This document shows, piece by piece, positions 26,806-34,838 of a DNA stretch of 64,000 bases. This DNA is from Phycisphaerae bacterium (lineage in GTDB: Bacteria; Planctomycetota; Phycisphaerae; Sedimentisphaerales; Anaerobacaceae): NCBI GenBank assembly GCA_017993835.1, contig JAGOLX010000023.1, forward strand, positions 18,949-82,948, read 5' to 3'. Positions within the stretch are counted from its first letter, which is position 1; every line of letters starts with the position of its first letter. The translations under genes and the position numbers were made by a program. The notes beneath the pieces are model-generated. The model saw nothing but the letters and a program-made list of their open reading frames with translations, was not told where the DNA came from and searched no databases.

Positions 26806-28062
26806 ATGGTAGAACTGAGAACTCCTGTGTCCGATCGCACGAGGACAGAGGGCTCGGACTGCGCGGCAGTGGACGTGACCGTGCACGACGACTTCGACCG
26901 GATGGAGTCCCTCCGCGAGGAATGGGATCGTTTTGTTGAAACCACCTGTGGCGATATCTTCCAGACCTTTGACTGGTGCCGGATCTGGTGGAAACACTAT
27001 GGCGGCAGACGCAGGCTCCGGGTCCTGATATTCCGGGAGAAGGCGAAGATCATCGCCGTGATCCCGCTCTTCCTCGACGCGATCTGGGTGGGACCATTCC
27101 GCGTCGTGACCGCCAAGCTCGTTGGTTCGGACTTCGGACTGGTTCAGTACTCTCCTGCCATAGAAAAGGAACGCATGGGGGAGGTGGCCCGTCGACTTAG
27201 CGAGCAGCTCTCGCTCCTGCATGTCGATTTGGCGCATATCGGGCCGATAGCCGGTCTGTACGGCGGTTTCCAGGAGTGGCGCGATGCCCTGGGAAGCGGA
27301 GTCCGACACTATCGTGTGAAGACCCGTGACGGCGGCGTTCAGACCTATTTTGAATTCGATGGCGATTTTGACGCCTACCTTTCCTCGCTGAGCAAGGACG
27401 AAAGAAAGCACATCCGCCAGAGCTACAAGTCAGTGGCTTCCATTCCGGATGTGGGGCCATCCCCGGTCGTGTGCCAGGTCGTCCCGGAGGAAGACCTGCA
27501 TGAGAGCTTCTCCGCGTTTGTGGACATGCACCAGGCACACTGGCAGGACGCCGGACGGAGCGGGCATTTCGGGGACTGGCCCGCTTCCGCGGAGTTCCAC
27601 CGCGAAGTGGCTGAAGTGCAGCAGGGGGTGGGCAGACTCAGGTTGATGAGAATCGCAGCCGAGAACGCGACGCTTGGATACGAATACGTGTACCGATGCG
27701 GCTGCACGTATTTCGCTCTGCTGGTGGCCCGTCGGGATTCCCCGAAGTCCGGGGGCAACAGCCTGGGACGGGTGATCTTCTGTGAGCAGGTGAAGCAGGC
27801 GCTGGGCGAGGGAGTTCGTCATATCGACAGCATGCGAGGACGATACGAGCACAAGCTCAAGCTTGGCGGCAGACTGTACCCGATCCGGAGCATCGTCCTG
27901 GTCTCAACTGCTCGATACGCTTCGTTCAAGGCTCATCTCTATCTGGCGATGTCCAAATGGATCAACCTGCTATACTATAAACTATGGTATTGCAGGATTC
28001 TGCCTCGGTTGAAGGTGAAGAATCGATCCCTGTGGCGCACATGGATTCGCACGCGATTGTGA
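26806..28062 (+). CDS. BioF2/CelD-like acetyltransferase (GNAT superfamily)
   Basis: 418 aa from ATG 26806 with AAGGG upstream. The N-terminal half matches the BioF2-like acetyltransferase pattern: TCGDIFQTFDWCRIWWKHYG, LRVLIFREKAKIIAVIPLFL and LVGSDFGLVQYSP. The C-terminal half carries LSSLSKDERKHIRQSYKSVA and the GNAT acceptor region FHREVAEVQQGVGRLRLMRI, YRCGCTYFALLVARRD and SLGRVIFCEQVKQALGEGVR. It resembles CelD/BcsL proteins of cellulose and exopolysaccharide loci. Its neighbours, a FemAB-like and a DegT-like gene, support a role in modifying the polymer or an amino sugar. Confidence 0.78.
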   Translation: MVELRTPVSDRTRTEGSDCAAVDVTVHDDFDRMESLREEWDRFVETTCGDIFQTFDWCRIWWKHYGGRRRLRVLIFREKAKIIAVIPLFLDAIWVGPFRVVTAKLVGSDFGLVQYSPAIEKERMGEVARRLSEQLSLLHVDLAHIGPIAGLYGGFQEWRDALGSGVRHYRVKTRDGGVQTYFEFDGDFDAYLSSLSKDERKHIRQSYKSVASIPDVGPSPVVCQVVPEEDLHESFSAFVDMHQAHWQDAGRSGHFGDWPASAEFHREVAEVQQGVGRLRLMRIAAENATLGYEYVYRCGCTYFALLVARRDSPKSGGNSLGRVIFCEQVKQALGEGVRHIDSMRGRYEHKLKLGGRLYPIRSIVLVSTARYASFKAHLYLAMSKWINLLYYKLWYCRILPRLKVKNRSLWRTWIRTRL

Positions 28063-29282
28063 AGACTCCCCTGTACTGTCCGACACGTACGTTCCGCTGG
28101 CGTGCTGTTCTTGGCGATTCCCTTGTCAACAAGGGGTTGCCGAAGTGGCCGCAACTGGATGGTGCGGAAGCGATTGCCTTCTACCAGGGGAAGGTGGCTC
28201 TGTGGTTTCTTTGCGAGTTGTGGCAGTTGCAGCCGGGTGATGAAGTCCTCATGCCGGCGTACAACTGCGGCTCAGAGGTGGATCCATTTCACGCGTATGG
28301 GACTCGCGTGGTGTTCTATCGGGTCGATGAGAGAGCCCGAATCGACGGCGAGGACCTCAAGAGCCGCTGCACATCCAGGACCCGGATTGTGTACATCACC
28401 CATTACTTCGGCTGGCCGCAATCCGTGGCATCCGTCTGTCGCTGGTGCCGGGAGAAGGGGATTCGGGTCGTCGAGGACTGTGCTCTGTCTCTGTTCTCGG
28501 TGGGCGGAGAAGGTCCTCTCGGGACTCTTGCCGACGCGTCTCTGTTCAGTTTTCGAAAGACACTCCCGGTGCCCGATGGGGCCGCCCTGGTGTTGCGCGA
28601 CGGCTCAGGACCGTCCTCGCGGCATGACCTCCGCAAGCCGCCGCTGCGAGTCACCCTGCGGAACCTCAGACCCTTTGTGAAATCGAGCCTGCTCGATGTG
28701 GTGTCCAGAGTGGGAGCGTATTCGTACTTGCGCAGACGCCGGATGGACTCATTCGATCCTCCAGCGGCCGACAAATCAGACCGGCCGGAACGGCCGGACA
28801 TGCCGCCCAATTACTACTTCGACAGACGGATGCGGAACTGGACAATGTCTTCGCAGGCGGCCGGCGTCTTGAGCCGGACGGAGCCTGCCAGCGTGGTCGA
28901 ACGCAGGAGGCGGAACTACCATTGCCTGCTCCAGAGGATTCGTGGAATGGGGCTGCAGATGAATCCGCTGTTCGATACCCTGCCGGAGGGGGTGTGTCCC
29001 CTGGGCGTGGTCCTTCTGACGTCGCATCGATCCACCATCGTTCGGACGCTCCATGCCTGTGGCATCGCGGCGTTCGCATGGTGGCAGGGATACCACCGGG
29101 ATTTCGACTGGAGCCGTTTCCCCGAGGCCGGGAACTTGAAGGACAACGCCCTGTTCCTGCCCATTTCGCAGACCATGGATGAGCGCCATATGGCTTATAT
29201 AGGCGATTGCCTGAGGATGGCTGGCAGCGTCATGGAGGCGGATCAAGAGCACACCGTTTGTCGGACGACTGAGCATGGATAG
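28041..29282 (+). CDS. DegT/DnrJ/EryC1/StrS-family aminotransferase, second copy
   Basis: 413 aa if started at ATG 28041, which overlaps the previous gene by 22 bp; an in-frame ATG at 27984 would give 432 aa. Neither has a clear ribosome site. PLP-enzyme features: MPAYNCGSEVDPFHAYGTRV, RIVYITHYFGWPQSVASVCR, VVEDCALSLFSVGGEGPLGT and SLFSFRKTLPVPDGAALVLR with Lys173 as the probable Schiff-base lysine (S-F-R-K-T-L-P). The C-terminal region RIRGMGLQMNPLFDTL and GIAAFAWWQGYHRDFDW is diverged. It is not a close copy of the 14631 enzyme. Substrate unknown. Confidence 0.8.
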   Translation: MDSHAIVKTPLYCPTRTFRWRAVLGDSLVNKGLPKWPQLDGAEAIAFYQGKVALWFLCELWQLQPGDEVLMPAYNCGSEVDPFHAYGTRVVFYRVDERARIDGEDLKSRCTSRTRIVYITHYFGWPQSVASVCRWCREKGIRVVEDCALSLFSVGGEGPLGTLADASLFSFRKTLPVPDGAALVLRDGSGPSSRHDLRKPPLRVTLRNLRPFVKSSLLDVVSRVGAYSYLRRRRMDSFDPPAADKSDRPERPDMPPNYYFDRRMRNWTMSSQAAGVLSRTEPASVVERRRRNYHCLLQRIRGMGLQMNPLFDTLPEGVCPLGVVLLTSHRSTIVRTLHACGIAAFAWWQGYHRDFDWSRFPEAGNLKDNALFLPISQTMDERHMAYIGDCLRMAGSVMEADQEHTVCRTTEHG

Positions 29283-29919
29283 ACACAAAACAGAACTGCT
29301 GCATCGTACCTTCAGTGCGGGGCTGCGCCCCTTCGTTCGCGAGATGGGAATGCTCGTGAAGAGCAAACTGTGCGGCGCGACACATCTGGTCTTTGAGATA
29401 AAGAAGCAGGAATACACCCCCTTGTGCGGGGGGCCGAACGATTCGCTCTCCCTGCGTGCATACGACACCTGGGACGCGATTCCCGAGGAGATGAAAGGGA
29501 CGATCGCCCGCGACCTTCATGGCGAGTACTGGGGGAAACAGGAGTGGATACAGATCGGCTGGCGGTTCTGGGTTGGAACGATCGAGCAGGAGTTGGCCAT
29601 CGTTGGCTGGACCCGGGGACCGGGCCGGTGCGAGGATTTCTTCTTTCCCCTGTCGTCTGACTGCGGTCTGCTCTGGCAGACTGTCACGGTCCCGAAATTC
29701 CGGGGCCGGGGACTGTGCTCGCTGGTCTTGAGCCGAATGTCGGGCGCACTGTTCGAGAATGGCGTGGATCGCGTATACGGCTCTTGCCGGGACTACAACC
29801 TCTCCTCGAAAAGGGCCATTGAGAAGGCGGGTTTCAAGTATATCGGGCGGGGTTTCGTCCAGAAGAGGACCGGCAAGGGGATCTGGTATCCGGTCGCCCG
29901 TCCTTTCACAGAGGGGTAG
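29275..29919 (+). CDS. GNAT-family acetyltransferase
   Basis: 214 aa from ATG 29275, overlapping the previous stop by 8 bp. The N-terminal 60 residues are unclear. The GNAT core is at about 100-190: an acidic strand EQELAIVGWTRGPGRCEDFF, WQTVTVPKFRGRGLCSLVLS (motif A, acetyl-CoA binding R-G-R-G), then GVDRVYGSCRDYNLSSKRAI and EKAGFKYIGRG (motif B). It belongs with the neighbouring acyltransferase-like genes and may acetylate an amino sugar produced by the adjacent aminotransferase; that pairing is inference. Confidence 0.82.
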   Translation: MDRHKTELLHRTFSAGLRPFVREMGMLVKSKLCGATHLVFEIKKQEYTPLCGGPNDSLSLRAYDTWDAIPEEMKGTIARDLHGEYWGKQEWIQIGWRFWVGTIEQELAIVGWTRGPGRCEDFFFPLSSDCGLLWQTVTVPKFRGRGLCSLVLSRMSGALFENGVDRVYGSCRDYNLSSKRAIEKAGFKYIGRGFVQKRTGKGIWYPVARPFTEG

Positions 29920-29927
29920 AAGACGCG

Positions 29928-30752
29928 ATGGTGTATCGACGGCACGGCCTCGGTGTCCGGATTGTCTACCTGTTGATCGCGTGTGTCGCACACGTGTTCA
30001 GCGGATTGGGCAGGCGGTTCGCCGGCCGGTGGCTCGTGTTGTGTTATCACGGCGTCTGCGATACGCACGCCAGCCGATTCCGAGAGCAAATGAGGCACTT
30101 GAGCCGCTCTGCCTCGCGCGACGCGGGTGGCAACGAACACTGTGTGAGCCGACGCAGCCTGCCTGATGTCCACATTACCTTCGATGACGCTTTCGAGAAC
30201 CTCATGCGGAACGCGTTGCCCGCTCTCCACGAGTTCGGCATCCCGGCGGTGGTCTTTGCCGTTTCCGGGAACCTCGGGAAGACTCCGCAGTGGCGCATCT
30301 CTCCCGACCACCCCGAGTATGGCGAGCGACTCATGACAGCCGGGCAACTCCGGGAGATCGCCAACGGCTGCGTTGTCATCGGCTCGCATACGCAGACTCA
30401 CCCGTCGTTGACGGAACTGTCCCGTGAACAGGTCCGAACGGAACTGGCCGAGTCCCGGAAGTGCCTGGAGGAGACGCTCGGCCGGCCGGTTGTGGATCTC
30501 GCCTTGCCGCATGGCGCGTACAACGACGCCGTTCTGGAGGTGGCTCGCGAGGTCGGCTACAAGAGAATCTACACGCTTCAGCCGCGGGTGCATGGGGCCC
30601 AGGAGAATGGCGATGTCGTCGGACGGTTCTCCATGTCGCCGGATGTCTGGCCGATCGAGTTCCGCTTGACGTGCGCCGGCGCGTACGCCTGGCTGGGACC
30701 ATGGCGCCGATGCGCGAGGGCGATTCGCAGGTGGGCCTTTGGAAACCGTTGA
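29928..30752 (+). CDS. Polysaccharide deacetylase (NodB homology, CE4)
   Basis: 274 aa. An N-terminal hydrophobic segment (IVYLLIACVAHVFSGLG) is followed by a NodB domain: LVLCYHGVCDTHASRFREQM, the metal-binding TFDDAFENLM (motif 1), SHTQTHPSLTELS (motif 2, H-x3-H) and LPHGAYNDAVLEVAREVGYK (motif 3). It should remove N-acetyl groups from a polymer or a precursor. Exosortase loci commonly include such a deacetylase (XrtA-system type). It lies between GNAT and FemAB-like genes. Confidence 0.9.
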   Translation: MVYRRHGLGVRIVYLLIACVAHVFSGLGRRFAGRWLVLCYHGVCDTHASRFREQMRHLSRSASRDAGGNEHCVSRRSLPDVHITFDDAFENLMRNALPALHEFGIPAVVFAVSGNLGKTPQWRISPDHPEYGERLMTAGQLREIANGCVVIGSHTQTHPSLTELSREQVRTELAESRKCLEETLGRPVVDLALPHGAYNDAVLEVAREVGYKRIYTLQPRVHGAQENGDVVGRFSMSPDVWPIEFRLTCAGAYAWLGPWRRCARAIRRWAFGNR

Positions 30753-30768
30753 ACTTCAGGAGAGATCG

Positions 30769-31821
30769 GTGAGTGGCGTGCTGAAACCGGTGGACCAGAC
30801 GGCGTGGGGGGCGTTGGCGCCTGGGTTCCTGGACTACAACTACCGCCAGATGTGGGATTTCGGCGTCGCCTGCGCGGACCGGGTCGGCGCGGTCAGTGAG
30901 CATGTGGCCGTCGAGTTGGAGGGCGAGATCATAGGGTTGGCTGACGTTCGGGTCAAGCGCATCCCGGCCCTGGGAACGGGGATCGCCTATATCAACGGCG
31001 GGCCTCTCGTGCGCCGCAACGACGACTCCAACGCGGATCGGCTGGCTCTGTGCCTCAAGAGCCTGATCCAGGAGTATGCCGAGCGACGCGGCATGGTGTT
31101 GCGGGTCATGTCGCCTGTGGGCGAGGCGAAATGGGACCAGACGCAGGCGGCGGTTCTGTCCAACGTGGGATTCTCGCCGTGCGAGGCGGTGCGGCCCTAC
31201 CGGACCTTTCTCCTGGATATCGCCAGGCCACCCGAGGAGATCCGCCGGAACATGGCGCAGAAGTGGCGAAACGGTCTCAATCAGTCGGAGAAACGCGGCC
31301 TGTCCATCCGGACCGGCACGGATCCCGCCTTGCTCCGCGAGTTCTGCGATCTGTTTTCTCGCTTCATCGACCGAAAAGGGTTCACCGTCGATCTGACGCC
31401 GCCCTTCTATCTGGCCGTCCAGGAGAAGGCGCCCGAGGCCGATCGATTCGAAATCAACCTTGCCGAAGTGGATGGCACGGTCGTCGCGGGACACGTCGCC
31501 AGTCTCCTGGGCGATACGAGCGTCTATCTGCTGGGGGCTTCGAGCGACGAGGGCCTCAAGGCGAAAGCCTCGTATCTGCTCCAGTGGCGAGCCATCCAGT
31601 CCGCCCGGGAGAGGGGACTGCGATGGTACGATCTGGGGGGAATCGATCCAGAGGGCAATCCCGGCGTCTACCATTTCAAGAGCGGCCTGGGGGGGCAGGA
31701 TATCACGGCTCCGGGTCCCGTGGAGTACGCGGCCTCGGGGTTCGAACGGGCCGCAGTGCGCGGATGCGAGCGAGCCTATCGTCTGCTGCGGCGAGTCCGA
31801 CGGATCGTCGCTCGACCATGA
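30769..31821 (+). CDS. FemAB-like acyltransferase, second copy
   Basis: 350 aa from GTG 30769 with AGGAGAG 5 nt upstream, preferred over an in-frame TTG at 30739. Same architecture as the 25691 protein: LDYNYRQMWDFGVACADRVG, VAVELEGEIIGLADVRVKRI, RPYRTFLLDIARPPEEIRRN, MAQKWRNGLNQSEKRGLSIR and LLQWRAIQSARERGLRWYDL GGIDPEGNPGVYHFKSGLGG. The YHFKSGLGG block is the hallmark of FemAB/PEP-CTERM-associated proteins. It may act on an aminoacyl- or acyl-carrier substrate; which one is unknown. It follows the deacetylase by 16 bp. Confidence 0.83.
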   Translation: MSGVLKPVDQTAWGALAPGFLDYNYRQMWDFGVACADRVGAVSEHVAVELEGEIIGLADVRVKRIPALGTGIAYINGGPLVRRNDDSNADRLALCLKSLIQEYAERRGMVLRVMSPVGEAKWDQTQAAVLSNVGFSPCEAVRPYRTFLLDIARPPEEIRRNMAQKWRNGLNQSEKRGLSIRTGTDPALLREFCDLFSRFIDRKGFTVDLTPPFYLAVQEKAPEADRFEINLAEVDGTVVAGHVASLLGDTSVYLLGASSDEGLKAKASYLLQWRAIQSARERGLRWYDLGGIDPEGNPGVYHFKSGLGGQDITAPGPVEYAASGFERAAVRGCERAYRLLRRVRRIVARP

Positions 31822-31940
31822 TCTTCTGGAATTCAGAACCGACGTGCGTGCCCGTATGACCAGCCGCACGGTTGTCGACTTGCCGCACTGCCTGTGTAGA
31901 ACCGGCGCGGAGTCGGCGGCCGTCATTCTGGAGGAGCTCC

Positions 31941-32849
31941 ATGAAACGATGCTATGTAATCGTGACCCCGGCGTACAATGAAGCGAAAGACATCGCCGGC
32001 ACGATTGAGACGCTGGTCCGACAGACCGTTCTTCCGTCGCGTTGGGTGATCGTCGACGACGGTTCCACCGACGATACGGCGGCCATCGTGCAGTCGTACG
32101 CTGCAAAACACGGGTTCATCCAGTACTATCGCCGATACCGGGACCAGACCCAGACGTACTTCGCCAGCAACGTGTACGCGATTATGGAAGGTGTCGGGCA
32201 GGTAGCGTCGGAACCCTGGGATTTCCTGGCGGTGCTGGATGCGGACATCACGTTGCCGGCCGACTACTACGAACAGATCTTCGCCCGGTTCGACGCGGAT
32301 CCCAAGTTGGGCGTGGCTTCGGGTGTCTATGAGAACCTCATGAACGGCAAGCTGCAGAAAGTCCTGAACGACCGTCGTTCCACCCCGAAGGCGATCCAGG
32401 TGTTTCGCAGAGCATGCTTCGAAGCCATCGGCGGGTACGTCCCGCTCAAGCACGGGGGGGAAGACACTTGCGCCTGCATCATGGCGCGGATGAACGGCTG
32501 GAAGTGCTGGTCGTTTCCGGAGGTGAAAGTCATTCATCGCCGGCCGACCGGGATGGGGGGCGCCGCGAGCATCTATCGCGCGCGATTCCGCCATGGATTA
32601 TGCGAGTATGGTCTGGCGACGCACCCGTTGTTCATGCTGATCAAGTCGTTTCGGAGGTCTTTCTGCGAGTCTCCCCTGTTGCTGGGGGGGATGCTGCGTC
32701 TCGGGGGCTACCTGTATGGGTATCTGAAGCGCGAGCCCCGTCAGATGCCTCCCGAAGCGATCCGTTTTATCCGGCGTGATCAAGTCGGGCGAATCGTCGG
32801 CCTGAATCGCGTGGCAAAGGAAAACCAAGTGACTGTGGGGAGCTTATGA
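31941..32849 (+). CDS. Glycosyltransferase family 2
   Basis: 302 aa from ATG 31941 with GGAGGAGCTCC directly upstream, better than the ATG at 31872. GT-A domain: MKRCYVIVTPAYNEAKDIAG, WVIVDDGSTDDTAAIVQSYA, WDFLAVLDADITLPADYYEQ (DxD) and GGYVPLKHGGEDTCACIMAR. A C-terminal hydrophobic helix (SPLLLGGMLRLGGYLYGYLK) is present. It overlaps the next gene by 4 bp (ATGA), so it is coupled to WecG/TagA. It probably adds a backbone sugar of the repeat unit. Confidence 0.9.
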   Translation: MKRCYVIVTPAYNEAKDIAGTIETLVRQTVLPSRWVIVDDGSTDDTAAIVQSYAAKHGFIQYYRRYRDQTQTYFASNVYAIMEGVGQVASEPWDFLAVLDADITLPADYYEQIFARFDADPKLGVASGVYENLMNGKLQKVLNDRRSTPKAIQVFRRACFEAIGGYVPLKHGGEDTCACIMARMNGWKCWSFPEVKVIHRRPTGMGGAASIYRARFRHGLCEYGLATHPLFMLIKSFRRSFCESPLLLGGMLRLGGYLYGYLKREPRQMPPEAIRFIRRDQVGRIVGLNRVAKENQVTVGSL

Positions 32850-33676
32850 GCCAATACGAAGCCATCAACCTGTTGGGGACCATGATTCATGAAATGAGCA
32901 TGGCCGATGTCATCGCAACGTGCGATTCGTCCATACGGACACGGAGTCCCATTCTGATCGGGGTGGTCAACGCGGCCAAACTGGTCAAGGCGCGTCACGA
33001 CGCCCAGTTGCGGCAGAGTCTGGCGGAAACCAGCTTCACCGTTGCCGATGGGGTGCCCGTCGTGTGGCTGTCCGGCGCGTGCGGGTGCCGATTGCCGGGG
33101 CGTGTAGCGGGAATCGACATTATGAGCGAACTGCTTGCCCTTGCGGATCGTCAGGGGTATGGCGTCTTCTTTCTGGGAGCCACGCAGGAGGTCGTGGAGC
33201 GGGTCGTCGAGCATGTGCGGCACAAGTATCCCGGCGCGCGGATTGCCGGGTATCGCGACGGCTACTTCAAGAGCGAACAAGAGCAGGCTCTCGCCGACAC
33301 GATCCGCACCAGTCGTGCGGACATCCTCCTGGTCGCTGTGCCAACTCCCAAGAAGGAAGTGTTCCTGAGCAAATGGCGGCAGCACATGGAGGTCCCGGTC
33401 TGTCATGGAGTGGGGGGCAGTTTCGACGTCGTGGCTGGCATCACGAAGCGAGCTCCCCAGTGGATGCAGAACTGCGGTTTGGAGTGGCTCTACCGGGTGA
33501 TGCAGGAACCCGGTCGTATGTGGAAACGTTATCTGGTGACCAACGCCGTTTTCGTGTGGCTCAGCATTGGGGAGATCGTCCGCCACAGGTTGGGACGAGT
33601 GTCTTCCGTGGCCGCCGAGCCGATGTCCACGACACGCAGGGTCCCTGTCGAAACACGACAGAGTTCCAAAGTATAA
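32846..33676 (+). CDS. WecG/TagA/CpsF-family glycosyltransferase (GT26)
   Basis: 276 aa from ATG 32846, translationally coupled to the upstream GT2. Family blocks are VVNAAKLVKARHDAQLRQSL, FTVADGVPVVWLSGACGCRL, VAGIDIMSELLALADRQGYG, FFLGATQEVVERVVEHVRHK, YPGARIAGYRDGYF, DILLVAVPTPKKEVFLSKWR, HGVGGSFDVVAGITKRAPQW and WLYRVMQEPGRMWKRYLVTN. WecG/TagA enzymes transfer UDP-ManNAc(A) to a lipid-linked GlcNAc, so it fits well beside wecB (ManNAc supply) and the dehydrogenase (ManNAcA or uronate supply). Confidence 0.93.
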   Translation: MSQYEAINLLGTMIHEMSMADVIATCDSSIRTRSPILIGVVNAAKLVKARHDAQLRQSLAETSFTVADGVPVVWLSGACGCRLPGRVAGIDIMSELLALADRQGYGVFFLGATQEVVERVVEHVRHKYPGARIAGYRDGYFKSEQEQALADTIRTSRADILLVAVPTPKKEVFLSKWRQHMEVPVCHGVGGSFDVVAGITKRAPQWMQNCGLEWLYRVMQEPGRMWKRYLVTNAVFVWLSIGEIVRHRLGRVSSVAAEPMSTTRRVPVETRQSSKV

Positions 33677-33697
33677 GGTATAGAGGAGGAGTGTCCC

Positions 33698-34813
33698 ATG
33701 CCAAAGGTCTTTCTGATCGTCGGTGCCCGACCCAATTTCATGAAGATGGCGCCCCTGTTCTTCGCCCTGAGCGAAGAGCGAATGGTGGAGCCTCTGATCG
33801 TCCACACTGGCCAACATTACGACTATGCGATGTCCCAGGCGTTCTTCGAGGATCTGGAGTTGCCTCAGCCGCACCATTTCCTGGGCACCGGGTCCGGCTC
33901 GCACGCCGAGCAGACAGCCAGGATCATGGTCGAGTTCGAGAAAGTGCTCCAAGCGGAGAAACCCGACCTCGTGGTCGTGTTCGGCGACGTGAACTCGACG
34001 GTGGCGTGCAGTCTGACGGCCAAGAAGCTCCTCATCCCTGTGGCCCACGTGGAGGCGGGCCTGCGGAGTTTTGATGAGACGATGCCGGAGGAGATCAACC
34101 GTCGCGTCACGGACGCCATTTCCGATCTGCTGTTCACTCCCTCCTCCGACGGCGATGAGAACCTGCTCCGAGAGGGTGTGGCGCCCGACAAGATCCACCA
34201 GGTCGGCAACATCATGATCGACTCCGTAGTCAGCATTCTGGCCAAGATCGATGACGGCTGTCAGGAGGAGATCCTGAGTCGCTTCGGTGTCGAGAAGGGC
34301 CGGTACGTGCTGGTGACGCTCCACAGGCCCTCGAACGTCGATACGAAAGAGACGCTGGATGAGATTCTGAAATGCCTGAACCGGCTGTCCCGGGAGATCG
34401 CGGTGGTCTTCCCGATGCACCCGAGAACCAGGAAGAACCTGGAGGCATTTGGGATCAATACATCGTTCCATCCGTCGCTCAAGATCGTTGATCCGGCGCG
34501 GTATCGCGAATTCATCGTGCTCCAGCGGAATGCCCGGTTCGTGCTGACGGACTCCGGAGGGATGCAGGAAGAGACGACCTACCTGGGTGTCCCCTGTCTG
34601 ACGCTGCGCCCGAACACGGAACGGCCGATCACGATCACCGAAGGGACGAATGAGCTGGTGAATCCGGCAGACATCGACTCGCAGTCCGCGAAGATCCTCG
34701 CAGGGCAATGGAAGCGAGGGAGCATCCCCTGGGGATGGGACGGCAAGGCCGCGGAGCGAATCTCCCAGGTGATTGCCGCTCGTTTGTGCGGCAGCCTGGA
34801 GTGCATCTCCTGA
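33698..34813 (+). CDS. wecB: UDP-N-acetylglucosamine 2-epimerase (non-hydrolysing)
   Basis: 371 aa. Motifs: GARPNFMKMAPLFFALSEER, HTGQHYDYAMSQAFFEDLEL, VVFGDVNSTVACSLTAKKLL, AHVEAGLRSFDETMPEEINR, LVTLHRPSNVDTKETLDEIL, FPMHPRTRKNLEAFGI, DSGGMQEETTYLGVPCLTLR and NTERPITITEGTNELV. It interconverts UDP-GlcNAc and UDP-ManNAc. It sits between the WecG/TagA-like gene and the nucleotide-sugar dehydrogenase, the arrangement expected for making UDP-ManNAcA. A GAGGAG site (33683-33690) precedes the ATG. Confidence 0.94.
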   Translation: MPKVFLIVGARPNFMKMAPLFFALSEERMVEPLIVHTGQHYDYAMSQAFFEDLELPQPHHFLGTGSGSHAEQTARIMVEFEKVLQAEKPDLVVVFGDVNSTVACSLTAKKLLIPVAHVEAGLRSFDETMPEEINRRVTDAISDLLFTPSSDGDENLLREGVAPDKIHQVGNIMIDSVVSILAKIDDGCQEEILSRFGVEKGRYVLVTLHRPSNVDTKETLDEILKCLNRLSREIAVVFPMHPRTRKNLEAFGINTSFHPSLKIVDPARYREFIVLQRNARFVLTDSGGMQEETTYLGVPCLTLRPNTERPITITEGTNELVNPADIDSQSAKILAGQWKRGSIPWGWDGKAAERISQVIAARLCGSLECIS

Positions 34814-34838
34814 TTTGTCCGGGCATAGAGAGGACAGC

